A stretch of 64,000 nt of DNA from Cynocephalus volans (taxonomy: Eukaryota > Chordata > Mammalia > Dermoptera > Cynocephalidae). The notes under the pieces were generated by a model. That model was not told the origin of the DNA. It did not search any database and worked only from the letters and a program-made list of their open reading frames with translations. The stretch is taken from the NCBI RefSeq assembly GCF_027409185.1, contig NC_084472.1, positions 46,239,427 through 46,303,426 of the forward strand, read 5' to 3'. The position numbers and the translations under genes are program-made. Positions 25,275 through 62,899 of the stretch are shown here, in pieces (positions within the stretch are counted from its first letter, which is position 1; the number at the start of each line of letters is the position of its first letter).

Positions 25275-26255
25275 TTATTTTTCAGGAACCAAACCCAGTA
25301 CTCCCTTGAGGATTTCTTGTAAGGGTGGTCGTGTGGTAGTGAACTCCCGCAGTTTTTGTTTGTCTGAGAAATATACTATTTGCCCCTCATTTCGGAAGGA
25401 TAGCCTTGCAGGGTAGAGTATTCTTGGCTGGCAATCTTTGTCTTTTAGTATTTTGAAAATATCATCCCATTCCTTTCTAGCTTTTAGGGTTTGTGATGAA
25501 AAGTCTGATGTCAACCTGATTGGGGCTCCCTTATAGGTGATTTGACGCTTCTCTCTTGCAGCTTTTAAGATTCTCTCTTTGTCTCTGAGTTTTGCCAATT
25601 TGACTATGACATGTCTTGGAGAAGGTCTTTTTGGGTTGAATACATTTGGAGATCGTTGAGCTTCCTGGATCTGAAGATCTGTGATTTTTCCTTTACCTGG
25701 GAAGTTTTCTGCCACTATTTTGTTGAATATGTTTTCAATGGAATCTCCATTTTCCTCCCCTTCTGGAATACCCATGACTCGGATATTTGATCGCTTAAGG
25801 TTGTCTGATATCTCTCTCATATTTTCTTCAATGTCCCTGATTCTTTTTTCTTTCTTTTTGTCTGCTTGTGTTATTTCAAACAGCCCATCTTCAAGTTCAG
25901 AGGTTCTCTCTTCAACTTCGACAAGCCTGCTGGTTAAACTCTCCGTTGTGTTTTTTATTTCGCTGAATAACTTCTTCAGTTCAGCAAGTTCTGCAACATT
26001 TTTTTTCAGGACATTGATTTCCTTGTACATTTCCTCTTTCAGATCCTGTATACTTTTCCTCATTTCATCGTGATGTCCAGCTGTGTTTTCTTGTATCTCA
26101 TTCAGTTTCCTTAGAATTATCACTCGAAATTCCTTGTCAGTTATTTCAAGGGCTTCTTGTTCTGTAGGATCTAGAGTTTGAGATTTATTAAGTTTTGGTG
26201 GTGTACTTTCTTGATTTTTTGTATTTCTGGTATCTTTTTTTTGGTGTTTATTCAT
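25275..26255 (-). CDS. L1 ORF1 protein, intact (326 residues)
   Basis: RNA-binding chaperone that coats L1 RNA. I chose the start codon at 26255 (MNKHQKKDTRNTK...) because L1 ORF1 proteins begin with a short basic, polar tail at this point; the frame stays open upstream to 26657 but that part reads as GC-rich 5' UTR. Layout: basic N-terminus, coiled coil about residues 60-150 with Leu, Glu and Lys heptads, RRM-type domain with LKRSNIRVMGIPEGEE about 165-180, and C-terminal domain with PSPRHVIVKLAKLRDKERIL and TTRPPLQEILKG near the end. Length is usual for the family (about 330-340). No internal stop. It is separated from ORF2 by about 190 bases. Confidence 0.9.
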   Translation of the reverse strand: MNKHQKKDTRNTKNQESTPPKLNKSQTLDPTEQEALEITDKEFRVIILRKLNEIQENTAGHHDEMRKSIQDLKEEMYKEINVLKKNVAELAELKKLFSEIKNTTESLTSRLVEVEERTSELEDGLFEITQADKKKEKRIRDIEENMREISDNLKRSNIRVMGIPEGEENGDSIENIFNKIVAENFPGKGKITDLQIQEAQRSPNVFNPKRPSPRHVIVKLAKLRDKERILKAAREKRQITYKGAPIRLTSDFSSQTLKARKEWDDIFKILKDKDCQPRILYPARLSFRNEGQIVYFSDKQKLREFTTTRPPLQEILKGVLGLVPEK

Positions 26256-27799
26256 TGTGGCAGGGGGTTTCACAGTCCACCGGTTTGAGACTAATGAATA
26301 ACTAGGATGTTGCTGTGGTTGCCAATTTCGTGTGGCTCCCTCCGTGACTGGTCTGTTGGCCTCTAGTGCCTTGTGTGTGTGGTTGCCTCGGGTCTTGGGC
26401 TTCTCCGGGGAGCCACCTTTCTGGTCAGCTTGTACTCTGCTGGGCTGGTGGATCACGTACCACAGGGTGTGTGATCTCTGTTGAGCTTTCACTTCCTGTG
26501 CAGGACTTCTCCCTGTTCCGTGTGCTCTGGCCCAGGCTGTTAGATCGTGCAGTGGCGACCCCACTGGGTGTGTGGTTTCTGTCGAGTCTCCGCCTCCCTG
26601 GCCGCACGTCTCCCCACTCTGTGCGCACTGTGCTGGGCTGGGGCGTGTCTTCTGCACCCCTCGTCTATCCGCTGGGCCTTCAAGACCCTGCTTGGCACCG
26701 CCTCGCCCAGGAAGTCTACCAGGTTTCTGCTAGGCACAGACGACTGGTCTCTCTGGGTGCCTTTGTAGCACTATGTAGATCTTTCTCGGGTCCTGTTCAC
26801 CTTTGTATCCCCCCAGTATAAACCGAGTCTAGCGCCCACCTGCAGCCTGGTCTCTGGCAGGTTCTAGCGGGCCTGGGAACTCTCCTACCACACTATTCCC
26901 AACCAGAAGTTCGTTAGGCTTTTTTCCAAACTGGTGGCCGCAGAGATGGTATCTGCCTCCCAGTAACAGGGAGTTTACCTGGGGCCAGAGTCCAGGGTGT
27001 GGTGGAGTGACAGTCGGCCCGCCCGTACTTCCTTGCCCTCCCGACACTGGCTGGGGACGCCGCCCGCCACCAGCCCCGCCAGAGAACCGCAGAGGGAGTG
27101 GGAGGGGAGGCCGGTCCGCAGGCTCCAGAAAGCCCCGCACCAGGCCAAGCAAGTGGGAAGGCTAAGTGATGGCCGAGCCGGGCGGGGCTGCCCGCACCTG
27201 GGAAAATGGAGGCAGCACCGGGGCGGTGAGTTACCTGGTGGTGCAGGCGGGAGCCAGGTGGGCATCCACCCCCCGAACAGAGCTGTGCCAGGGGCCACTC
27301 ACAGTGCTGTGCCAGGTCGGGCACTCACTCTGTCTCTGGTTTGTTGCCTTCCCAGTTCTCGGCCGCTGCCGCTTCGGGCTGTTCAGTCACGGTGTGGCTC
27401 GGGTGCTCCCAGGAATCTTCTTTAATGCCGGCCTGAAACCTCGAATCCTGAATAGGGCAGCTGGCCGCCTTCAGCGCGGCCCCGGCCTCCGGGATCCTGG
27501 CTGCATCCACAGCAGCCCTGGCGCCGTGTTCCCTGATTTGAGACTCGCTTTTGCAGCTAAGAAACAGTTCTTTTCCTGCTCCACACTTCAAAGCTGTTGC
27601 CTGTAAATGAGGCAGCCTTTCCTGCCGGGGATAAAGTGGCGGTCACCCCCCACGACCGGCCAGCAGCAGCGGTCCTCCCTTAAGAGATGGCAAGAGAAAG
27701 GTCCACAAGTTTCCCGGCTGCCTGAGGCCCAGTGGCCACCTTTTCCACCTCAGCTACTCCGCGCCAGCCGCCGCAGCCGCCGCCATCTTGAAAAACCTC
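26256..27799 (-). promoter_or_regulatory. L1 5' UTR / internal promoter with YY1-type start site
   Basis: GC-rich leader of about 1.5 kb upstream of ORF1. Its sense-strand beginning contains CAAGATGGCGG (27780-27790), the YY1 site that sets L1 transcription start in other mammals. Two related blocks of about 100 bp near 26464-26550 and 26566-26640 suggest internal repeats. Long open frames on both strands here reflect base composition. Confidence 0.7.
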
Positions 27800-27814
27800 C
27801 TTACGAAAATTTTC
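27800..27814. repeat. 15-bp target-site duplication of the full-length L1 (right copy)
   Basis: Identical to 21013-21027. Read on the L1 sense strand, the nick lies at a TT/GAAAA-type site, close to the L1 endonuclease preference. Confidence 0.93.
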
Positions 27815-28399
27815 AATTGCTTTTCCTCTTAGACATCATCTTGCTGTTCTTCCCATTTTCTTCTTTGTCAGTGTTTCTTTAAGGCCCACAATTAATTCTT
27901 AAATTTCTTCCTTGAAGCTGTGAGCAAAACCATCCCTTAGTATCTTGGCCTGACTACCTGTACAGTGCTTCTTACTTTTTGCGAAAGAGCAGGAAATCTT
28001 TCAAATCATTCTTCACACATTCTTTTCATTTTATTCCTTACCTGCTTTGAGTATTTAGAGCTTAATTGCATCCATGATTATTTAATAGGAGTGAAATATT
28101 CTTGGCAGCGTTGAAGGATCACATTTAGTATCAGGATCACTATCCACAGATGTATGTGTTGGTGAGACTCAGTGTCATGCAGATGGTCTTGAAACAGTAA
28201 ATAATCACATCTTACTTCACAGGTTGGTGGATGGAAGTGGTATGGGAGGCAGAAAACAACTCCATGTGGTTATTCGCAAACTGGAGTGTTTCAGTGTCTG
28301 GAAATAAACGATCAGCATTTATTGATCATAGTCCTTACTGACCTCTGGATTGAAATATTTGTAGAACTAATCTAGCAATAATGCTACCACCAATCAAAC

Positions 28400-28401
<2 letters not shown>

Positions 28402-28435
<34 letters not shown>
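28402..28435. repeat. compound (CT)n(GT)n microsatellite
   Basis: CT repeats pass directly into GT repeats. Confidence 0.9.
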
Positions 28436-28479
28436 AAAACAGGAGATTTTTCTTATTGCCTTTCAGGTCACAGGGATTT

Positions 28480-28700
28480 GTAGCCTTTTAGGGATTGGCA
28501 AAATTTTTCTGTAAAGGACCAGATAATAAATATTGTAGGCTTTGTGGGACATACGCATCTGTCAAATACTGTTTTTGTTTTTCTATTTTGTAACCTTATA
28601 AAAATGTAAAAGCCATTCTTAGCTCAAGGACCTTAGAAAAACAGGCCACAGCCTGTTGCTTTTTAGAAAAGCAAGCCCAGCTTTCAGTGCCCCACTACAC
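28480..28700 (+). mobile_element. old hAT-like non-autonomous transposon fragment
   Basis: TTTTTCTGTAAAGGACCAGA then AAATATTGTAGGCTTTGTGG is a common mammalian DNA transposon text. Subfamily not fixed. Confidence 0.5.
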
Positions 28701-28854
28701 TACCATAAAACAATATTGTTTTGCTCATAAAACAATACAGTCTTGAGAAACTTGGAAGTCAGTGGCTCATCTAATGATGAAATCTAAAGTATGGTGGGCA
28801 TTTTTTCCCCCCTAGAAAAACCCTGTTGCTTCAATGTCTTAAAAACCTATTCCA

Positions 28855-28975
28855 AACATTAGGGGAAAATGACACTAGGAGAGGGGTGTATGGGAACTCT
28901 GTAATACCTTTGCAGCTTTTGTGTAAATGTAAAATTATTGGAAAATAAAAACTTACTTTAAAAATCTTGTTTTAG
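28855..28975 (+). mobile_element. old L1 3' end, sense
   Basis: TGGGAACTCTGTAATACCTT, GTAAATGTAAAATTATTGG and AAAATAAAAA match the 3' end of mid-age mammalian L1s. Confidence 0.6.
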
Positions 28976-29769
28976 AAGATAGCTTTTTTTTTTCTTTCTG
29001 GGATTTTCTTTAGTTTGCCAAGCTAGATTTTTGTTTCATTTTTATGAATAAATGTAGCCTAACTACCAGTCTACACATTTTTGGCATTGATATAAACTTT
29101 TACATTCTCCTTTGATGGTGTTAAATTCCTACTTATCAGAGCCTGCTCCTCTTTGGTAGGAAGTTTGAAAAGAGAAGTGAAACCAAAATTCTTTTCTTGC
29201 AACATCAGTAGAACATAGCTAAAAGTCTTATCTTCCAGCCCTACATTTAATGCCATTTCAGTCTTTGCTGAGGTCTTAGGCAATTAGATTGCTACTCTAG
29301 CATTTGTTAGCATATATGATGCTACTGTTTGGATATTTGTCTTTTTAAAATTTAGTTTGAGATAATCTCAAAAAGGGTTGCATACATCATACCCCTTTGC
29401 CCCTTAATACTTCATTGTGTATATTCAGAACAAGGATATCTTATATATGGTTATCAAATTCAGAAAAATTTAAGTCATGATACTTTTATGTAATCTACAG
29501 TATATTTTTTAATTTTGTCAATTGTCCCAATAATGTTCTTTATAGCATTTTTCCCCCAATATTCAATCCAGTTCAGCATCAGGTTTTACATTTAATTATC
29601 ATGTGTTTAGTTTTCTTTAAATTGCAGTAGTTCCTTAGTCTTTGTCTTTCTTGATGTTAATATATTTTTAAGAAAATGCATCAGTTATTTTGTAGTATGT
29701 GACTTTTGATTCTTGATGGAGCCAATGATTATATAGATTTCTTGTTTTTGCGATCATATTTTGGTACCA

Positions 29770-30062
29770 CATTTATATGAAATATCCAGAATAGGTAAAT
29801 CCATAAAGACAGAAAGCAAATTGGTGGTTGCCAGGTGCTGGGAAGGGGGAGTAGGGAGGAACTACCTAATGGGTATGGTGTTTCCTTCTGGGGTGATGAA
29901 AATATTTTGGAACTAGATGGAGGTGGAGGCTATACATTAAGAATTTTTTTTTTAAAAAAAGAATTTTTTAGATACTTCTGAATCGTTCACTTTGATTTAT
30001 TTTTATTTGCATAAGATGGTTAATTTTATGTGAATTTCACTCAATAAAAATTATTTTTTAAA
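29770..30062 (+). mobile_element. old L1 3' end, sense
   Basis: GGTGGTTGCCAGGTGCTGGG, ATGGGTATGGTGTTTCCTTC and GTGAATTTCACTCAATAAAA are characteristic of older L1M 3' UTRs. Confidence 0.7.
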
Positions 30063-30437
30063 AACTTCTTACGTAAATGGTTTTGCTGTCTCCGCCCCCT
30101 TCCGCCCCCCATATACAGACTATAGATTTCTCAGGAAGTAGAAATTCCATTAAAAAAAACTTACTGCATGATAATAGCAATGATTTGTAAAGGTTAAGGA
30201 AATAAGTGGGCATTGCAAGTTCTGATTTTTGTTGGGAGAATTGATAAGCAGAAGAATCTATTATCACTAAATATTTAAGGCTTAATATATATAGTTTTCC
30301 ATTTTGAAAATTTTCATATGTTTGTGATGGATGCAAAAGGACAGCGGTTACTTCATATGTGTTCTAGCCAATTTACATGATTTTCTAAACATTAAATAGC
30401 AGGTTTTCTAAGACAAAATTCTAGGACATTAATTTTA

Positions 30438-31220
30438 TTTTATTTTATTTTATTTTTTTAAATTTTATTATGTCGATATACATTGTAGCTGATTATTGCT
30501 CCCCATCACCAAAACCTCCCTCCCTTCTCCCTCCCCCCCTCCCCCCCAACAATGTCCTTTCTGTTTGCTTGTTGTATCAACTTCAAATAATTGTGGTTGT
30601 TATATCTTCTTCCCCCCCCCCCGGTTTGTGTGTGTGTGTGTGTGTATGTGTGTGTGTGAATTTATATATTAATTTTTAGCTCCCTCCAATAAGTGAGAAC
30701 ATGTGGTATTTCTCTTTCTGTGCCTGACTTGTTTCACTTAATATAATTCTCTCAAGGTCCATCCATGTTGTTGCAAATGGCAGTATTTCATTCGTTTTTA
30801 TAGCTGAGTAGTATTCCATTGTGTAGATGTACCACATTTTCCGTATCCACTCATCTGATGGTGGGCATTTGGGCTGGTTCCAACTCTTGGCTATTGTAAA
30901 GAGTGCTGCGATGAACATTGGGGAACAGGTATACCTTCGACTTGATGATTTCCATTCCTCTGGGTATATTCCCAACAGTGGGATGGCTGGGTCGTATGGT
31001 AGATCTATTTGCAATTGTTTAAGGAACCTCCATACCATTTTCCATAGAGGCTGCACCATTTTGCAGTCCCACCAACAATGTATGAGAGTTCCTTTTTCTC
31101 CGCAGCCTCGCCAGCATTTATCGTTCATAGTCTTTTGGATTTTAGCCATCCTAACTGGGGTTAGATGGTATCTCAATGTGGTTTTGATTTGCATTTCCCG
31201 GATGCTGAGTGATGTTGAGC
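30438..31220 (-). mobile_element. 5'-truncated L1 (3' end only), antisense
   Basis: Nearly identical to 21028-21800 of the full-length L1: same poly-A end, same 3' UTR with G/T tract, and the last 170 or so ORF2 codons up to the FSLIGGS end. It stops abruptly at 31220. A target duplication TTCTAGGACATTAATTTTA lies at 30419-30437 and 31283-31301. The 5' junction is abnormal: an inverted copy of flanking DNA is inserted (separate entry). Confidence 0.93.
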
Positions 31221-31347
31221 ATTCTCAAGCTAGACCTAGAATTTTAATGTACTATATTCAATGTTTAAAATTAATGTCATTTTTCTAGGACATTAATTTT
31301 AAACATTGAATATAGTACATTTAAAATTCTAGGTCTAGCTTGAGAAT
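31221..31347. repeat. inverted duplication at the L1 5' junction
   Basis: Arms 31221-31278 (58 b) and 31289-31347 (59 b) are reverse complements with a single one-base indel, separated by a 10-base loop. The right arm overlaps the target duplication and is the native flank; the left arm is the extra copy. Confidence 0.95.
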
Positions 31348-31400
31348 TTGGGTAGGTTCTCTTCCTCTGAATGTGGATGTTACAGTCTTTCCTATTAAGA

Positions 31401-32191
31401 TGATCCTTGAACAATCAAGAGTTAGGGACACTGATCTTCTAGAAGTTGACTGCATATAACTTTTGACTTCCCCAAAACTACTGATGACCGGAAGCCTTAC
31501 CGATAACGTAAACAGTCTAGCTGGAGACTTCAATCTACAGTACATACAAAGCAGTTAAGCTCTCTTATCATTTCTCAGCTTCTTGGGAGCACTTTTAGCC
31601 TCACTATGGCACTTCGTATGCGTCCCATGGTGTTGTTCAAGGTTTACAGTATTGCACTAAACACGATGAGAAGTACAAGAGAATTGCTAGAGGACACTTT
31701 TCACTGCAATACCCAATTTACTAGAGAGAAGAACACTCACACAAATGATTAGTGTCACACTGGATGCTTGCAGTACTTGAACTCACTGCAACAGCAACAG
31801 GAAGTGGCTATGAAATTACTACAGTAGTACGGTTTGTACTACAGTTAATTTTGTACAGTTATTATTTAATGTGCATATTTATCTTTTTCTCTACTGCAAA
31901 TGATGCCATATACCATATGGTCTGTGTGTGTAAGTTTTGATAAATTTTAGCTTTTTATAATTTGTGTACATTTTGTGGTAGTTAATGACAAAATAGACTA
32001 GTAGTCTATTTTATACATTCATGACATACGTAACTTTTTCTTAATTTTTTCAATATTTCTAGGCTACGCAGTTCATCTGTGTTTTCAAATTGTTGCATAT
32101 CTCCAAAACATTTTCCAATATGTTTATTGAAAAAAATCTGCATGTAAATGGACCCATGCAGTTCAAACACATGTTGTTCAAGGGTCAAATG
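31401..32191 (-). mobile_element. Tigger2-like DNA transposon, internally deleted
   Basis: Both ends are recognisable: CCTTGAACAATC at 31404 and GTTGTTCAAGGGTCAA at 32174-32189, inverted relative to each other. Interior phrases such as CCGGAAGCCTTACCGATAAC (31490-31509) match Tigger2. No transposase remains. Confidence 0.8.
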
Positions 32192-32635
32192 TATTTACTT
32201 TTCCACCTTCAAGCTAAACTCCCATATTTATTAAATGGAATTCACTTGGCTTTTTACTAGATGTGACCTTCGTTCTTAACCTCTCGATTTGTTTCTCTCA
32301 CAAGTGGGAGATTCATGCCTAGCCACACTTGTGTGGATTAGAAAGAGGTTAAAAGATTAGCACAGTCTGGCATGTAGTGGGTGTAGCAGTGATTATTATC
32401 CAAGAAGTTAAGAATGTTATCAGGAAAAGTAAGTCTTCACCTTCCCTTAATTGCATCCTTTACAACGGTTGCAGCCTGTGGAAACAGAAATGTGTTTTGA
32501 AAAAGAATTTTCACATGTGGAAAGATAAGCTTTCTAAAACTGCTTTTGAAAACTGGTACCTGATATACATGCAGTTCTATGATATGTTTCTCATCAGCGG
32601 TTTATTTGCTTCATTTTTCCCAGGTGAAAGGAAAG

Positions 32636-58847
<26,212 letters not shown>

Positions 58848-59379
58848 TGAATTGATTATGTCTATTATTTTTCTTCAGCTTACTAGTTAATTATTCTTGC
58901 ACAATTCTTTTAGTGGTTTCCATAAAAATTACAACACACATCCATAGGTGACCACAGTCAGATATAAATTATTGCTTGAATTAATTCTGGAAAGCAATTA
59001 CCTTATAACTCCATAATGTTCTCATCCTTTTTGCACTATTGTTTTTGTCCATTTTAATTCTCTCTATATTTTAAACCCCAAAAAATCATTGTCGTTTTAT
59101 ACAAAAATGATTCATTTAGATTTTCCTACATTTTAGTTTTTTCTTCTGCCATTCCTTCCTTCCTGCATGTCTGTGCTTCTACATAGGATTATTTTCCTTC
59201 TACCAGAACTCCTTTCCATATGTGTGAGTTTGATGAATTCTCTTGATAATTTCTTTATTTTGGCTTCATTTAAAGGATATTTCTACTCTGCATAGAAGTA
59301 AAAGTTGGCAGTTCTTTATTTAGCACCTCGAAGATAGCGTTTTATGTTTTTTGACTTCTAATTTCCTTTTGATACATCA

Positions 59380-60900
59380 TCATGTCTTAGGTTTTGAGCA
59401 ATTTTACCACAGTGGACCTAGGTGTGGTTTTCTTTGGATTTATTCTATCTGGGGATTATAGTGCTCCAGAATCTGTGGCTTGATGTCTGTTGTGTTTTGG
59501 TTTGGTTTTTGTTTTTCTGTTTTGGAAAAATACGGCCAGTGTCTCTGCATTGGCCACGTTGTCTCTCTCCTCTTGTGGGGTTTCAGTTACACGGTCAGGA
59601 TTTTTCACCATATATTGTATATCTCTTACACTATTATACTTTTTGCTCTCTGTGTTTCAGTCTGGCGATTTTTTTTGGACCTGTCTTCCACTTTGGAAAT
59701 TATTTTATCAGTTGTGCTGATCTATTGATAGGTTTTTAATTTTAGTTATCATGTATTTTTTATTTGTAGAATTTCTATTTGATTCTAATTATAATTTATT
59801 AATTTAGTTACCGACTTAAAATCACATATTATAGAAATAATCAGTTTATAAATACTGCTTTCTTGCCCTCACATTTCATGAAACAATTTTTTTTACACTC
59901 TTCAAATGCGTCTTTACCATCAGTGTTTGTCTTTACTAAGGCCATTTTTTTGAGTCATCTGACAGCTATCTGGAACAAATTTTTACTTTCATCCACATTG
60001 TTTGAGATTTGGAGCTTTTGGATTCTTTGACACTGCTGTTACCTCCAGTTACAAAAACTTGCTTATATACCATTAGGACAGTTGCTTTTTTCCTCCTGTT
60101 CTGTAGGGATGTAGTTGTAATTGCCACAATGTAATCACCTTCTGTATTCTTGTTCTTATGACTGATCTTTAAAGTGGATCTAGGAAGTGATTTTTAAAAG
60201 TTTCTTATAGTAGTATCCAGCTGTTGTAATTGTTAGGTTGTACCCTTGAGAGTAAGTAATAAATCTGTGATAAATTTTTTTGCCTCCATTCCATTAAAAA
60301 AAAAAAAGGTTTTTATTACAGAAAATTTCAAACATTTATAAAAGTAGAATAGCTTACTCAGCTCCCATGTACCAATTCCTAGCTTCAAAAATAAATCAAC
60401 TCATTGCTCATTTTCTTTCTTCTACATCCCACTGACCCCAGGTCATTTTGAAGGAGATCTCAGGTATCATATGATTTCATTATAAATATAGCATATCTCT
60501 CAAAAGTTAAGGATTCTTTTAAAAATGTAATCACAATAGTATTATACCTCATAATTTTAGTAATAATTTTTAAATACTTGTTTGATCCTTTTGTATAGCT
60601 TGCAATTTTCTGCTGAGATTTTCTATCTTGTCATTTAATTTCTTGAATATGAGTTATAATTTAAGTTTCTGATAGTAAATATCTCCTCTCTGTGAGTCCA
60701 TTTTTAGTATCTGTCTGTTTTCCTCTTGTTTATCAGTTCTTATCTTTTTGTAAGCTTGGTTTTTGTTTCTTTTTTCTTTTTTTTTTAATTGAGTGCTGGA
60801 TAGTGTGGATGAAGAATTGTAGCAATAACTTGAGGCTGTGGATGAACTTATCTTCCTGCAGAGGGGCTTTACTATTTCTGGTGGCTGTTAGGCTGGAGCA
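59380..60900 (-). mobile_element. old L1-type sequence, antisense, diffuse
   Basis: Text such as CTCCTCTTGTGGGGTTTCAG and TTTGTAGAATTTCTATTTGA resembles old L1 sequence in reverse. Boundaries are vague. Overlapping forward frames at 59422-59739 are incidental. Confidence 0.4.
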
Positions 60901-62622
60901 GATCACCATAATCCAATCAGGACGCAGTCCATGTGAGGCTCAGTCTATTTCCAATTAGCCCATTCTGATGTGCACCCCTTTGGGTATGAGTCAGAATCCC
61001 TGGGGTATTTACCAGCACCCCTCATCCATAGCGGTCCCTGAACTTCAATTTTTCTCTCTGTCATCATGAAAGCCCTCATAGCTCTGCTGCTCAGGGTCTC
61101 AGCCACAGCTTCTGCTTTTGAGATCAGCAGTCACATTGAGAGGAAAAGTTTCAAATGCTGGGCTCACATATCTTGCTTTCCTCTTCTTTTGCACCTTGGA
61201 GACCTCCCTCCCCCAACACCGGACTCACTATCTTGGTAGCAATCTGCTTCCTTAAAATTTTTTTACAACTTTTTTTTTTTCCTATTATAGCCAGAGGGAA
61301 AATTGGTTTGGAACAACCTAAGAGACCATTGCCAAAGCAGAACTCTCTCTCAGAACTTTCTAAACTTAATATTCATGCTCTTGATATATTTAGCATTTTT
61401 TTTCTCAGTGTTGAAAATCTTATGTTGACACAGATATTCTCTCACAACTCTGGCTTTTATATTGTCACTCTGTGTTTGTCAAAGTAGTCTTTTGACTGTT
61501 GGTTTCAAATGGATATAATAATGACTGAAACCTTTAATAATTATTGAAGACTTTTCTTTAAAAATAAAAAAATCAACATATAGAAATAAAAAAGAAAAGA
61601 TCAGTCTCTTTAGTATATCTTCTTACCTTTTTTACCAAAATATGTTATAACTTTTAGCTTGATTTTTAGCACCCTGTTCATCAGGCTTTACTATTTAAAA
61701 CAATGGTTATTGTCCAAAAGATTAAATGTTAGTCTTACACAATGACTATTTGGTAAATATATTCAGTGTGTCGTGGGCTTTGGCATTTCCAAAATATAAG
61801 AAATTTAAATGTTTTGAGCAGTACATCACCAGAAGATTGCTCAAACATTTAAGAATTTTACTTTTGAAATGAATTTTATTGTAATAATTGAATTGTACAT
61901 TATTGGAATGAGTAAAAACTCCCTAAGGAGTCTAGTTTGATGTACTGTATTTCATCAGTTTTAAAATGCAAATTTATTCACTATTTTTATAACTTTGAAG
62001 TTGTGCTATTTCTCACAAAAATAAAAAAGCATTGTGTCATAGTTTAATTTTACATAAATTCTTCCTGAAACATTACATAAAAGAATAGCATACATTTTTG
62101 TATAGTTGCAGTCACCTCTCCAAGTTTCAGTCTCCTTTGGTTTTCAGCAGAGAGATGTCTTGGTGTTACTCTAACACCCTCTGCTGCTCAATGAGAAAAA
62201 TACTTTTTTTAAAAGTCTTCATATTTTAATGGCCAGTTGCTCAAAAAGGCCAACTTGGACTTCAGAATGAGAATACTGTTAGCATAAAGATCTGGCCACA
62301 GTTACACTATAGATTGATTATGGCGGAGGTGGGAAGGGAAGATGGCCTGGAGAAGGTGAACTGCTGTAGAATCTTGCCATTGTAGAGGAGATTCCCGAGA
62401 TCTTTCTAAATCTCAAAAATTACTGATTTCATGAGGATGTAACATTTTTCCTGTGAAGTGCCATAGTGTATAATCTACTTTGTAAGACTATTAAAGTTAA
62501 TGGCACCACAAAAAATCTATTTTATTATGTACGTCAAACAAACTTTTTTTTGTCACAAGTAGACCTATGTGTAGAATAGGTAGAGAATTTTAATAGCTAT
62601 CTGCACAATAAATAGAAAATTA

Positions 62623-62708
62623 TATGAGGGTACTTCAAAAAGTTCATGGAAAGATTCATATTATCTTTCAATTCTATTTTTCTGTAAACTTTCTGAAGTA
62701 TCCTCATA
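62623..62708. mobile_element. MITE of the mariner family (copy 3)
   Basis: Best preserved copy: TATATGAGGGTACTTC at the left and GAAGTATCCTCATATA at the right form inverted ends with one mismatch, flanked by TA. In ME2 intron 12. Confidence 0.85.
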
Positions 62709-62899
62709 TAGCTGTATGGAATTGTAGTTCCAAAAGGATCAGCTTGGGTCATCATTAGCGTGCTTAACTTGCTTCTATACTTATAATACTTACTGTACAT
62801 TGTAGACCTTTAGATTGCTCAGAGTCAAATTCTTGAGTATTGAATCCACTAATGCCAAGGTTTTACTGTACTTTAAAGAATAATCATTCTTGTTATACG

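Larger units (their letters stand above)
21028..27799 (-). mobile_element. full-length L1 retrotransposon, antisense in ME2 intron 1
   Basis: 6,772-bp element with a poly-T (poly-A on its sense strand) at 21028, ORF2 at 21249-25087, ORF1 at 25275-26255, and a GC-rich 5' UTR of about 1.5 kb ending in CAAGATGGCGG at 27780-27790. It is flanked by a perfect 15-bp target duplication, CTTACGAAAATTTTC, at 21013-21027 and 27800-27814. The intact ends, perfect duplication and open ORF1 show a fairly recent insertion. ORF2 carries several small lesions, so it cannot move itself. Confidence 0.95.
11431..32623 (+). other. ME2: ME2 intron 1
   Basis: 21.2-kb first intron between the non-coding exon and the start-codon exon. 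Over half is mobile DNA: composite retroposon 13.8 kb, Tigger1 14.9-16.2 kb, mariner 16.3-17.6 kb, full-length L1 21.0-27.8 kb, truncated L1 30.4-31.2 kb, Tigger2-like 31.4-32.2 kb, and older L1 pieces. Stretches 17610-18580, 20050-21000 and 27820-28400 show no recognised repeat. Confidence 0.75.

Noticed and set aside
26366..27606. Long + strand frames (151, 142, 146 codons) over the L1 leader
   Set aside because: They lie antisense to the L1 5' UTR and ORF1 and reflect GC content.
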